From assembly GCA_050952125.1 (NCBI GenBank), contig JBMNKK010000003.1, positions 1-64,000 on the forward strand: 64,000 nucleotides of DNA, given 5' to 3'. The notes beneath the pieces were generated by a model that saw only the letters and a list, made by a program, of their open reading frames with translations, ran no database searches and was not told the DNA's origin. The position numbers and the translations under genes are program-made. Shown piece after piece: positions 32,418-40,734 of the stretch (position 1 is the stretch's first letter; the number at the start of each line of letters is the position of its first letter). Source of the DNA: UBA3951 sp050952125. GTDB taxonomy: Bacteria > Bacillota > Sulfobacillia > Fermentithermobacillales > Fermentithermobacillaceae.

Positions 32418-33263
32418 ATGGTGGAGGTGGATGTCGTAGATTGGATGACAGATCTGGTTGAGAGAGAGCTATCCCTTGACAGCGGACTCTCGCCTTCCGA
32501 GAAAGGTCTTTACATAGCGATAAAGACTCTTCGCCCTAATTCGCTTGTCGAACTGGCTCGCCATGCGGGCCTCTCGCATTCATCGGTTTCACGGGCGTGT
32601 GCCGGCCTCGCGAGCAGAGGGTGGGTCAGGATTGAGGTGTCTAGCCGGGGAAAATGTGTGTCGGTTGCGGTTCCAGAAGTTGTGCAGGCAAGGCAGGCTG
32701 AACTGCTCAGAGAGATCTACTCCATGCAGCCGTACAAGGGTGAGTTCCTGCTCAAGGTATTGTTGGATGCATTTGTGCTCAGCCGCAAGTATGTGGAGAA
32801 CGCCAGGCCTAGGTGGCTGATAAACCCTACCACAGGCGAATCGATGGAGGTAGATCGCCTGTACCTGCCGGAAGATGATGACCCTTTTGACTGCGGTAAC
32901 GGTGGATTCGGCGACCCTCGCACGGCTACTGGGAAAGGCAACTCGCGCATGGCTAGCGGGGAAGGCGACTCCTACGGCTTCGAGTTTCACGGCCCACAGC
33001 ACTTTGGACCTACAAAGGCCTATCCTGATGTTGAGGAGTTCAGGAAGACACAGGCCAGGGATCTGATGAAGAAGGCGATATGCGCCGACAACGGAGTTAG
33101 GCTGGTGGTGGTCACCTACAAGGAGCTATCGCCGAAGGGGATTTTGAAGCGTATTCCGAAGACACTTGCTACGTGCCAGACGGCTGACCTTCGCGGCAGG
33201 TATCTGACTACGGTAGGCGAGCTATGCGCCAATTACCGAGCCAATGCCCGAGACCTTTGGTAG
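32418..33263 (+). CDS. Winged-helix protein fused to a PD-(D/E)XK-like nuclease domain
   Basis: ATG 32418 gives 281 residues; a longer frame from 32265 would start upstream of the likely promoter. Residues 25-90 form a MarR/GntR-like winged helix (SPSEKGLYIAIKTLRPNSLV, ELARHAGLSHSSVSRACAGL). After a variable linker, residues 190-265 read VDRLYLPEDDD, FEFHGPQHFG, then RKTQARDLMKKAICADNGVR and LVVVTYKEL. This spacing (LP, then E-x-x-G-x-QH, then D-xx-K, then Gly-x-x-L-x-x-x-x-Y) resembles Vsr/DUF559-like endonuclease folds. The fusion suggests a DNA-directed enzyme or a regulator built on a dead nuclease. Confidence 0.6.
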   Translation: MVEVDVVDWMTDLVERELSLDSGLSPSEKGLYIAIKTLRPNSLVELARHAGLSHSSVSRACAGLASRGWVRIEVSSRGKCVSVAVPEVVQARQAELLREIYSMQPYKGEFLLKVLLDAFVLSRKYVENARPRWLINPTTGESMEVDRLYLPEDDDPFDCGNGGFGDPRTATGKGNSRMASGEGDSYGFEFHGPQHFGPTKAYPDVEEFRKTQARDLMKKAICADNGVRLVVVTYKELSPKGILKRIPKTLATCQTADLRGRYLTTVGELCANYRANARDLW

Positions 33264-33318
33264 GAGTCCAATGCCTCTGGCCATAGGCAGCGAGTCTTGA
33301 TATCAGTGAGGTAACCCA

Positions 33319-34332
33319 ATGGGCGGACCAGTACCGGACAATCTCAATGAACCGAAACGTGCTGCGCGCCGAGCGCTAGCAGACTATATAGGGGTCAAGC
33401 CTGGCCCTTCTGGCTCCAGAGTGTGGGTCTTCACCGATCAGGGGCGAAGGTGGTTCGCCGATTGCCTGGCCGAAGCGGCTCTTGAGCTTAGGTGCAGGGC
33501 ATGGGTCACCTGCCTTGCGGGAGACTTCTTTTCGGCAGAGGACCTGGGCCCGGTAAAGCGGATGCTTGCGCTGCTTGGACCTGACGACGTCGTCGTGTCG
33601 GCGTTTTCAGACTACTCGATGGGGAGGATCCCCTTTTCCGCGGTGTTCCCGAATTTCCGGTCACCCGAGGGTTTCCGCGGCAAATCCGCCGCCATTCGCG
33701 CTCACTATCCGGACGACGCTCTGGTGCAGCATCTACTTACGCCGCCCGACTCTGTGGATGCCGTAGCTGCCCGCTATCTGGCGCTGAGCAACGCGGGCCG
33801 GGTGCGGGTTACATCCGGGGGAGGCACCGACTTTGAGTGCGAGATCGGCAAGGCGATCCTGTTGCCTTACAAGGTTGGCAGCGGTGAGCGCCACGCTTTC
33901 TTGCCGCCCGCGGAAGTAGCCTTCGGTATCACCGCAGGAACCGCCCGTGGGCTGCTGATTGCCGATATCACGGCCAGTGACATCGTGATCGGCGGCAAGA
34001 CGGTTGCGCGGTTGGGCCTTGTGGATGAACCCATTCGCGTGGAGATGAGCGAGGGCCGAATAAGCTCGATTTCCGGCGGTAGAACTGCGGAAACGTTGCG
34101 AGACTGGCTAGAGAGGCTGGGGCCTGAGAGCCGCTTGGCAGTTGAGTTGGGATTTGGGTTGTCTGAAGGAGTGCCGACAGGGTCAGGCTCGGCCGATGAA
34201 TGCCTGCAAGGCACGTTCCACGTTGGCTTCGGAGATGACTCGTTCTTCAACAAATTGAACAAGGCCCCGGTGCATCTCGACCTCATTTGCCGGGGGCCGC
34301 GGGTCACGCGGATCGCCGTACCACGGCTATAG
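33319..34332 (+). CDS. M29 aminopeptidase / NicX-like metalloprotein
   Basis: The 337-residue protein has no signal peptide. Its C-terminal two-thirds resembles the M29 (aminopeptidase T) and 2,5-dihydroxypyridine dioxygenase (NicX) family: GGGTDFECEIG near 172, LPPAEVAFGITAGTARGLLI near 194, RVEMSEGRISSISGG near 236, and ELGFGLSEGVPTGSGSADEC near 275 with GTFHVGFGDD. In this family acidic and His residues in the last two blocks bind the metal. Peptidase or ring-opening dioxygenase activity cannot be separated here. It sits alone between a regulator and the P5C dehydrogenase gene. Confidence 0.6.
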   Translation: MGGPVPDNLNEPKRAARRALADYIGVKPGPSGSRVWVFTDQGRRWFADCLAEAALELRCRAWVTCLAGDFFSAEDLGPVKRMLALLGPDDVVVSAFSDYSMGRIPFSAVFPNFRSPEGFRGKSAAIRAHYPDDALVQHLLTPPDSVDAVAARYLALSNAGRVRVTSGGGTDFECEIGKAILLPYKVGSGERHAFLPPAEVAFGITAGTARGLLIADITASDIVIGGKTVARLGLVDEPIRVEMSEGRISSISGGRTAETLRDWLERLGPESRLAVELGFGLSEGVPTGSGSADECLQGTFHVGFGDDSFFNKLNKAPVHLDLICRGPRVTRIAVPRL

Positions 34333-34392
34333 TCTGCTGAACACGACGAACGGGAGCCCCAGATCACGCGGATTGCCGGCACCTAGCCGTAT
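34291..34392. repeat. Imperfect direct duplication of the M29-like gene end
   Basis: About 40 bases at 34291-34330 (containing TCACGCGGATCGCCG and the stop region) recur 60 bases later at 34351-34392 with changes. The duplication fills the gap before the next gene and is not translated in frame. Confidence 0.5.
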
Positions 34393-34508
34393 CACTCCAC
34401 GCTGAGTTTCTCAATCGCCTCAAAAGCTCGCAGGAGTAACCGCACACCGGCAGAGAAATGTTCAGAGGAGTGCGCGGAAGACCTATCGGAAGTGAGGAGG
34501 AGTATGGG

Positions 34509-36140
34509 TTGTTCAATACGACTACCTGTGTCGAGAGACCGGAAAACGAGAAGGTCTTGAGCTATGGCCCGGGAAGCCCGGAAAGAAGGGCGGTAAAAGC
34601 CTCTATAGAGACGATGACGGCTTCCACCATTGAAATCCCTCTCATTATCGGAGGCAAAGAGATCCGAACCGGCAAGACCGCCACCAGTGTGATGCCACAC
34701 AAGCACGGCCATGTGCTCGCCACCTACCATCTCGCCGGAGAGGAGCACGTGCAAGCGGCCATAAAGAGTGCTTTGGAAGCCAAGCGAGATTGGGAAAACA
34801 CGCCGTGGGAACACCGCGTGTCGGTCTTTAGGAAGGCGTCCGAGATCTTGGCCGGACCTTGGCGGCCTATGCTGAACGCCGCCACCATGTTGGGACAGAG
34901 CAAGACGGTGCACCAGGCGGAAATTGATTCAGCATGCGAACTGGTCGACTTCTTCAGGTTTAACTGCCACTACGCGTCTGAGATCTACGGCGAACAGCCC
35001 GCTTCGACCAGGGATGCACGGAACTCGCTTGACTACCGCCCGTTGGAGGGCTTTGTGTTCGCCGTCACTCCCTTTAACTTCACGGCTATTGCCGGCAACC
35101 TGGCTTCAGCCCCCGCCCTGATGGGCAATACGGTGGTGTGGAAGCCGGCATCGTCGGCCGTTTACTCTGCGTATTATCTGATGCGGCTGTACAAGGCCGC
35201 GGGACTACCCGACGGAGTGATCAACTTTGTTCCCGGTCCGGGCAAAGTTGTGGGTGACGTGGTGATGGCACGTCGGGATCTTGCCGGCGTTCACTTCACA
35301 GGCTCAACCGATACTTTCCGGACACTCTGGTCCATGGCGGGCAATAACCTTGCCAATTACAGAAGTTACCCGCGTCTCGTTGGAGAGACAGGGGGTAAGG
35401 ATTTCGTGTTCGCCCATCCCTCGGCCGACTCTCAGGCTCTCGCGGTCGCCCTGGTCCGCGGAGCTTTTGAGTACCAAGGGCAGAAGTGCTCGGCCGCATC
35501 TCGTGCGTACATCCCCGCCAGCTTGTGGCCCACGCTGAGAACCGCCATGTTGGAGATGATTTCCGAGATAAAGGTGGGCGACGTCAGCGACTTCACGAAC
35601 TTCATGAGCGCGGTTATCGACAAGTCTTCGTTTACTAACATCCGGAAATACCTTGACTATGCCGCTAAGGCTCCGGATGCGGAGATAATCTGCGGAGGCA
35701 AGTGTGATGATTCCGTAGGATACTTCGTGCAGCCCACCGTGATACTGACCAAGAATCCGCACTTCAAGACTATGGAGGAAGAGATCTTCGGCCCTGTCCT
35801 CACCGTCTACGTCTACGAGGACGGCCAGCTGGACGAAACCCTCCTCCTGTGTGACAACACATCGCCGTACGGCCTCACAGGCGCGATATTCGCCCAGGAT
35901 CGTTCGGCGATTGTAAAGATGGAGCGCGCGCTCCGGCACGCCGCCGGCAACTTCTACATCAACGACAAGCCTACAGGCGCCGTTGTGGGACAGCAGCCGT
36001 TCGGAGGGGCAAGGGCTTCCGGAACCAACGACAAAGCGGGCAGCAAGTTGAACCTGTTACGCTGGGTGAGCCCGCGAACCGTGAAGGAGGCCTTTAACCC
36101 GCCGGTCGACTACCGTTATCCGCATATGCTCGAGCCGTAG
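34509..36140 (+). CDS. pruA: L-glutamate gamma-semialdehyde (1-pyrroline-5-carboxylate) dehydrogenase
   Basis: TTG 34509 is preferred (GTGAGGAGG upstream; alignment with family N-terminus NTTTCVERPENEKVLSYGPG), giving 543 residues, the usual length of the ALDH4-type enzyme. It oxidises glutamate-semialdehyde to glutamate with NAD+. Seen are the nucleotide/substrate region FAVTPFNFTAIAGNLASAPA, NFVPGPGKVVGD, the general base Glu in RLVGETGGKDFVF and the catalytic Cys in YQGQKCSAASRAYIP. No proline dehydrogenase is nearby, so the semialdehyde may come from proline, ornithine or arginine elsewhere. Confidence 0.92.
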   Translation: MFNTTTCVERPENEKVLSYGPGSPERRAVKASIETMTASTIEIPLIIGGKEIRTGKTATSVMPHKHGHVLATYHLAGEEHVQAAIKSALEAKRDWENTPWEHRVSVFRKASEILAGPWRPMLNAATMLGQSKTVHQAEIDSACELVDFFRFNCHYASEIYGEQPASTRDARNSLDYRPLEGFVFAVTPFNFTAIAGNLASAPALMGNTVVWKPASSAVYSAYYLMRLYKAAGLPDGVINFVPGPGKVVGDVVMARRDLAGVHFTGSTDTFRTLWSMAGNNLANYRSYPRLVGETGGKDFVFAHPSADSQALAVALVRGAFEYQGQKCSAASRAYIPASLWPTLRTAMLEMISEIKVGDVSDFTNFMSAVIDKSSFTNIRKYLDYAAKAPDAEIICGGKCDDSVGYFVQPTVILTKNPHFKTMEEEIFGPVLTVYVYEDGQLDETLLLCDNTSPYGLTGAIFAQDRSAIVKMERALRHAAGNFYINDKPTGAVVGQQPFGGARASGTNDKAGSKLNLLRWVSPRTVKEAFNPPVDYRYPHMLEP

Positions 36141-36197
36141 GGGGCCGTGGATCTATGCGTGATTAGGTGGCCGCAGATGGTCAAGGAGCTGTAGGCA

Positions 36198-36710
36198 TTG
36201 AGGAACTTGTTCCTTACAGGCAGGTCAGGAGTTGGGAAGACGACTGCGATATTCCGGGCACTCCGAACGAGTGGCCTGGATTACGGAGGCTTTGTCGTGA
36301 AGCGCAGGATCGAGCGCTCTCGCAGGACTTCCATGGAGATAATCGACTTGTCTTCAGGGATGAAAGCGAGCATCGCGTCGTTTAGCCCTTTCGGCAAGGT
36401 CGCTCCTATTCCGACATCATTCGTCACCGTTGGAGTGCCCGCCATTGCCTCTGCGCTGCGAGATAAGCAGTTGGTCGTCATGGATGAGCTTGGGAGGTTC
36501 GAACTGGGCGCTCCCGAGTTCATGCAAGAGGTTTTCCGGGCTTTAGATTCACCTACTCCGGTTGTGGGCGTACTGAAGGCGGAGTCCAATCCGTTCCTCG
36601 ATTCGGTCCGGGCGCGGCCCGATGTTACCGTGATACCTGTCAGCGAGGAGAGCCGCGAGTACGCTTATGCGCTGCTTGTGAAGTTTTTTCTCCTGCAGGA
36701 CCGGCAGTAG
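36198..36710 (+). CDS. THEP1-family nucleoside-triphosphatase
   Basis: The 170-residue protein begins at TTG, 9 bases after AAGGAG. It has Walker A GRSGVGKTT (residues 8-16) and Walker B LVVMDELGRFEL near 92-103. The length matches THEP1 NTPases (about 175). These hydrolyse NTPs slowly and are often found near cofactor or transport genes; their physiological role is unclear. Here it precedes a structured leader and a metal-chelate-type ABC importer, though 388 bases separate them. Confidence 0.82.
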   Translation: MRNLFLTGRSGVGKTTAIFRALRTSGLDYGGFVVKRRIERSRRTSMEIIDLSSGMKASIASFSPFGKVAPIPTSFVTVGVPAIASALRDKQLVVMDELGRFELGAPEFMQEVFRALDSPTPVVGVLKAESNPFLDSVRARPDVTVIPVSEESREYAYALLVKFFLLQDRQ

Positions 36711-36813
36711 GACAGACTATCAGTTCGAGTTTTTCCGACAGTTACGTCTATTGTCTCCGGCGGGCAATGTGCTATGCTTGTCTTGGTCAGTGACTGACTT
36801 ACAAACTCCGAAT

Positions 36814-37000
36814 CTGCAGGTCCTAAGGCGACAGGCTATGGACTGCAGGCGGTAGGGTTATGTTGGAAACGACATGATCTCCCATTGTGGAAAGGAGTAA
36901 CATAGGCTTCGATACAGAACACGCTCAGTAGGACGAGCTGTCTGTCCATTTGCGTTCCGCAAATCGGTGAGCAGGCAGGCAACCCTTGACCTCTACTGAG
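36814..37000 (+). ncRNA. Candidate structured RNA leader upstream of the ABC importer
   Basis: Several helices can be drawn in order. CTGCAGGTCC (36814-36823) pairs with GGACTGCAG (36840-36848) with one bulge. ATGTTG-GAAA-CGACAT is a hairpin with a GNRA tetraloop near 36862-36877. CTCAGTAG (36924-36931) pairs perfectly with CTACTGAG (36993-37000), enclosing GGAC...GTCC and ATTTGCG-TTC-CGCAAAT (36948-36964). It ends about 100 bases before the binding-protein gene. A multi-branched fold with a GNRA loop ahead of a transporter suggests a riboswitch or other cis RNA. I could not match it to a known class, and no B12 box is seen. Confidence 0.45.
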
Positions 37001-37098
37001 TTTGCTTTGATTTGCGCCTACACCGCCTTGAACTCCAATCCACATAGGAACCGTGACGCTAGAGCCATGGAAGAACCAGATGTGGGGAGGAAGAACCG

Positions 37099-38139
37099 TT
37101 GAAGATTCAGAGGAAGCTCATGGGCTTTGTTGTGTTGTGCGCGATGCTGGCGGTGTTCCTCGCAGGTTGCGCCGAAACACCTGAGCCCCCCCCTGAAGAG
37201 ATCAGTACGATTACTGTAGTCGACCACCTGGGTAGGACTGTGGAACTCCAAAAGCCTGCCGAGCGGGTCATCGGAACTCATAACCCCAGCATGAACATGG
37301 TAGTCGTGTTGGATGGAGGCGGTTCCCGGATCGCCGGTTTCGGCAACAAAGACATGGCCTATGGACTGTACGATTTGGTTGCGCCGGAGATCAACGAGGT
37401 TACGCAGATCGGCAAAGGCAAGAACATAAACATGGAAACCGTGATGACGGTTTCGCCTGACCTCGTGGTGATGCCTGTCAGGTTTAAGGATCAGATAGAG
37501 AATTTCACGGAGATTGGTGTACCCTGTATTGCCCTTGACGTGGAGAAGTTCGACTCCATCAAAGACGCCCTTTCCTTGATCGGAAAGGCAATGGGAGAGA
37601 CTGAGCGAGCCGAGGCAATCATCGGTTTCTATGACTCGGTCATCGAGAAAGTCACCGGTCTCGCCGCGAAGGCCAGCGAGAAGCCCTCTGTCATTATGCT
37701 CTCGGGCAGCTCCAATACTGCCGTGAGTACCGACGCGATGCTCCAGAACCTGCTTATCGAGACTGCCGGAGGCGTCAATGTTACCGCCGGTTTCCAGCCG
37801 GACGAGCTCTGGACGGACGTGGACATCGAGCAGATCATCGCTTGGAATCCTGACGTCATCTACATCCCCACTTACGCGGATTACACTGTGGACGACATCT
37901 TGAATGACCCGCAGTGGGCGACTATTTCAGCCGTGAAGAACAAGAGGGTCCATAAGTTCCCATCGGCGCTCGAGCCGTGGGATTACCCGGTAGCCGCCTC
38001 TTCTTTGGGGCTCTGCTGGACTCTTCATAACCTGCACCCAGACCTGTACACTATGGACGATCTGATGCAGGACGTAGACGAATACTATGAACTGGTGTAC
38101 GGGCAGACGTTCAGCCCGGCTCAACTTGGGCTCGATTAA
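37099..38139 (+). CDS. ABC importer substrate-binding lipoprotein (siderophore/B12/metal-chelate class)
   Basis: The 346-residue protein starts at TTG after GGGGAGGAAG. A signal peptide with lipobox FLAGC places Cys near residue 24. The mature chain is a class III (BtuF/FhuD-like) binding protein: VDHLGRTVELQKPAERVIG near 44, SPDLVVMPVRFKDQIENF near 115, WTDVDIEQIIAWNPDVIYIP near 235 and a helical spine between lobes. It delivers a chelate such as Fe-siderophore, cobalamin or another metal complex to the permease encoded next. The ligand cannot be read from sequence; a DUF364 gene in the same operon hints at a metal chelate. Confidence 0.87.
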   Translation: MKIQRKLMGFVVLCAMLAVFLAGCAETPEPPPEEISTITVVDHLGRTVELQKPAERVIGTHNPSMNMVVVLDGGGSRIAGFGNKDMAYGLYDLVAPEINEVTQIGKGKNINMETVMTVSPDLVVMPVRFKDQIENFTEIGVPCIALDVEKFDSIKDALSLIGKAMGETERAEAIIGFYDSVIEKVTGLAAKASEKPSVIMLSGSSNTAVSTDAMLQNLLIETAGGVNVTAGFQPDELWTDVDIEQIIAWNPDVIYIPTYADYTVDDILNDPQWATISAVKNKRVHKFPSALEPWDYPVAASSLGLCWTLHNLHPDLYTMDDLMQDVDEYYELVYGQTFSPAQLGLD

Positions 38140-39160
38140 CGGGGGCCTGCCGGGAGGCGAGCGTCATCGAGCGCTCATGACCGGTCTGGCGTTGGCGCTC
38201 GCGGCTTCATGCCTGATTGCCCTCAGCATGGGGCGCTACAGCGTCAACCCTGCCGACGTGTTGCGGGTTCTTAGGGAAACCCTCACCGGTTCCCCGCCTT
38301 TGGATGAGGGTATGCAAACCGTTCTGTTTGCCATTCGAGTACCGAGAGCCGTCGCAGCCATGTTCGTTGGCGCCGCTTTGTCACTTTCCGGAGCGGTATA
38401 CCAGGGGGTTTTCAAGAACCCCCTGGTTTCGCCGGACCTCTTGGGAGTATCGTCGGGCGCGTGTGTCGGCGCGGCTACAGCGATCCTCCTCGGAGGAGGC
38501 ATGGCTATGACGCAGATTTCGGCGTTCGCCTTCGGGATGCTGGCAGTCGGCCTGAGCGTAGGTATCACCCGGATGCTCCGAAACGAGACAAACATGGCAC
38601 TGGTTCTCGCGGGGATTATCACCGGAGGGCTTATGTCCTCGATTCTCGGCATCCTGAAGTACGTGGCCGATCCTGAGACCGAACTCGCTGAGATCGTCTT
38701 CTGGCAGATGGGTAGCCTCGAGTCCGTCAGGCGGCCGCACCTCTTGGCCGTTTCTCCCATTTTCGTTGCATGCGGAGCGGTTCTGATCGCTTTGAGCTGG
38801 CGGATCAACATCCTGTCCTTTGGCGAGGAAGAGGCCAAGTCACTGGGTATGAACGTCCGCCTGTACCGCGGAGCGGCCATAGCCTGCTCCAGCCTGCTTA
38901 CGGCGAGTGCGGTAAGCATAAGCGGCACCATAGGGTGGATTGGGCTGGTAATCCCTCACTTCGGGCGCTTGGTTGGAGGCTCCGACAACACCAGATTGCT
39001 GCCGGTCACGATACTGCTCGGAAGCCTCTTCATGCTGGTTGTTGATACCGTCTCCAGAGCCGCGACATCTGTTGAGATTCCGCTGAGCATCCTTACGGGC
39101 CTCATCGGAGCCCCGTTCTATGCTTGGCTGCTCTGGAAGCAAAGGGTGAGTGCGCTCTGA
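38087..39160 (+). CDS. FecCD/BtuC-family ABC permease
   Basis: The protein has up to 357 residues; the start is uncertain. ATG 38087 overlaps the binding-protein gene by 53 bases. TTG near 38126 or ATG 38177 are alternatives, since the first membrane helix begins at LMTGLALALAASCLIALS. About ten hydrophobic helices are seen, with the family signatures RVPRAVAAMFVGAALSLSG, YQGVFKNPLVSPDLLGVSSG and the C-terminal GTIGWIGLVIPHFGRLVGG. It forms the channel as a homodimer with the ATPase below. Odd: the codons for the NPLVSP motif create a strong hairpin at 38401-38426. Confidence 0.88.
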   Translation: MNWCTGRRSARLNLGSINGGLPGGERHRALMTGLALALAASCLIALSMGRYSVNPADVLRVLRETLTGSPPLDEGMQTVLFAIRVPRAVAAMFVGAALSLSGAVYQGVFKNPLVSPDLLGVSSGACVGAATAILLGGGMAMTQISAFAFGMLAVGLSVGITRMLRNETNMALVLAGIITGGLMSSILGILKYVADPETELAEIVFWQMGSLESVRRPHLLAVSPIFVACGAVLIALSWRINILSFGEEEAKSLGMNVRLYRGAAIACSSLLTASAVSISGTIGWIGLVIPHFGRLVGGSDNTRLLPVTILLGSLFMLVVDTVSRAATSVEIPLSILTGLIGAPFYAWLLWKQRVSAL

Positions 39161-39945
39161 CTATCTCAGTGAAAGACCTGAGCTTCACATATCCAAACGG
39201 CAGGCGTGTTTTTCAGGACCTCACGTTCGAGATCTCCGAAGGCCGCGTTTTGTGCGTTTTGGGGCCCAACGGAGCCGGGAAGTCCACTCTCTTAGGGTGC
39301 ATTGCTCGCCTTCTCACACCCTCAGCGGGCGATGTTCTGATTGACGGGAAGAGCTGCCGCACCATGCCTCAACAGGAGATCGCGCGGTCTATCGGATTCG
39401 TCCCCCAGAACATCGTGACGTCGTTTGATTACAGTGTCCTGGATTATGTCGTCACCGGCTGCGCGCCGAGAATGGGCGTCTTCCAGAGGCCGAAGTCTTC
39501 TGAGTACGCGATCGCTCGCGAGGCCGTAGCCGCGATGGGTCTAGAGCACCTCGCTGAGAAGTCGATCATGCGGATCAGCAGCGGCGAGCGTCAGCAATGC
39601 GCGATTGCCCGCGTCTTGGCCCAGAGGCCAAGGTTCATCCTGCTCGATGAGCCGACCGCACACCTCGATGTTGGGAATCAGGTCAGGGTGTTGAACACGA
39701 TGGCGCGCCTTGCCGAGGACGGCTACGGAGTGGTGATGAGCACCCACAACCCGGACCACGCTCTCATGCTCGGTGATCAAATTGCAGCCATAGACCGGCA
39801 GGGTCACTTCACCTTTGGGGTGACGGCGGACGTTATCAACGACGGCTTCTTGTCGGCCCTGTACGGCACCGGACTACGCATTGTTGACTTGGCTCCGGTA
39901 GGGCGGAAGGTCTGTGTTGCTCAAGGAATTCGCAGGAAGGGATGA
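39124..39945 (+). CDS. ABC importer ATPase (FepC/BtuD-like)
   Basis: The frame opens at ATG 39124, but the conserved part begins ISVKDLSFTYPNG. A CTG at 39157 overlapping the permease stop, preceded by AAGGGTGAG, may be the real start (262 residues). Walker A is GPNGAGKSTLL near residue 48, the Q-loop VPQNI near 91, the signature RISSGERQQ near 149, Walker B FILLDEPTAHLD near 171-182 and the switch His in MSTHNPDHA. It powers uptake with the FecCD-type permease and binding protein encoded upstream. Confidence 0.9.
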   Translation: MAALEAKGECALTISVKDLSFTYPNGRRVFQDLTFEISEGRVLCVLGPNGAGKSTLLGCIARLLTPSAGDVLIDGKSCRTMPQQEIARSIGFVPQNIVTSFDYSVLDYVVTGCAPRMGVFQRPKSSEYAIAREAVAAMGLEHLAEKSIMRISSGERQQCAIARVLAQRPRFILLDEPTAHLDVGNQVRVLNTMARLAEDGYGVVMSTHNPDHALMLGDQIAAIDRQGHFTFGVTADVINDGFLSALYGTGLRIVDLAPVGRKVCVAQGIRRKG

Positions 39946-39951
39946 TTTCCC

Positions 39952-40734
39952 GTGTTGATAGAGACCGTTATGAGGGCTGCAGAGCCTTATCTCCGCGGGC
40001 GGACGATTAGAGATGCCGTGATAGGGATTTCGTTGGTCGCCGTAGAGCTGGATAACGGCCATATCGGCGTATCGTACGTCCTACGGGAAGACCTGGAGGC
40101 AGGCTGCTCGATCTTTCCCTACGGGAGAGAGATTGTAGGGCGTGAGGCGGTAGATATCGCGGAGTGGGCAATATCGGGAGGAGATAGCCTGCAGAGAGGT
40201 ATCGGGATCGCGTCGCTTTCGGCGGCCTCGCGGGCCCAGTCGCTCGATGACTGCGACTCACCTGAACGCCCGTTCGGCATGACCCTGCGAAAGACCGACC
40301 GGGTCGGCATGATAGGGCTGATCGCGCCCGTCGAAAAAATGCTCCGTCCGCGCGTCAACGATATCTTTGTTTTCGACAAGGGCATATCTCTGCTTGGGGG
40401 CGATGATTCCAGTATCATGCCGATGGAAGCCCAGAGAGAAACGCTTCCGACCTGTGACATCGTGATAGTCAGCGGAACCACCATGATAAACGGCTCCATC
40501 GACGGCATCCTCGGTATGTGCAGCGGAGCGAGGGAGATAGTGATGATAGGTGCCTCGACTCCGATGTTTCCGTCCGCCTTCGAGGGGAGCGGGGTTACCG
40601 TCTTGGCAGGGTCATGGTGGAAGAGCGAGAACAAAGCGGACATCTTCAGGAATATCACGCTAGCGTGCGGGATCTCGGCGCTCGGTGACTATGCCATCAA
40701 GAAGTCGGTGAGAGTGACGAGCTATTCGCCGTAG
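39952..40734 (+). CDS. DUF364/DUF4213 putative heavy-metal chelation protein
   Basis: The 260-residue protein has an N-terminal DUF4213-like part (DAVIGISLVAVELDNGHIGV, near 20-40) and a C-terminal DUF364 part (RVGMIGLIAPVEKML near 115, CDIVIVSGTTMINGSIDGIL near 165, REIVMIGASTPMFPSAF near 193). The family is uncharacterised but is often linked to metal-chelate ABC systems, and the gene follows the ATPase by 6 bases. GTG start. Its 3' end overlaps the convergent hydrogenase-like gene by 13 bases, so transcription of one may interfere with the other. Confidence 0.8.
   Translation: MLIETVMRAAEPYLRGRTIRDAVIGISLVAVELDNGHIGVSYVLREDLEAGCSIFPYGREIVGREAVDIAEWAISGGDSLQRGIGIASLSAASRAQSLDDCDSPERPFGMTLRKTDRVGMIGLIAPVEKMLRPRVNDIFVFDKGISLLGGDDSSIMPMEAQRETLPTCDIVIVSGTTMINGSIDGILGMCSGAREIVMIGASTPMFPSAFEGSGVTVLAGSWWKSENKADIFRNITLACGISALGDYAIKKSVRVTSYSP

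Noticed and set aside
36711..37098. Cobalamin riboswitch
   Set aside because: The importer family would suit it, but no B12-box or other cobalamin core sequence was seen; kept only as an unassigned structured RNA.
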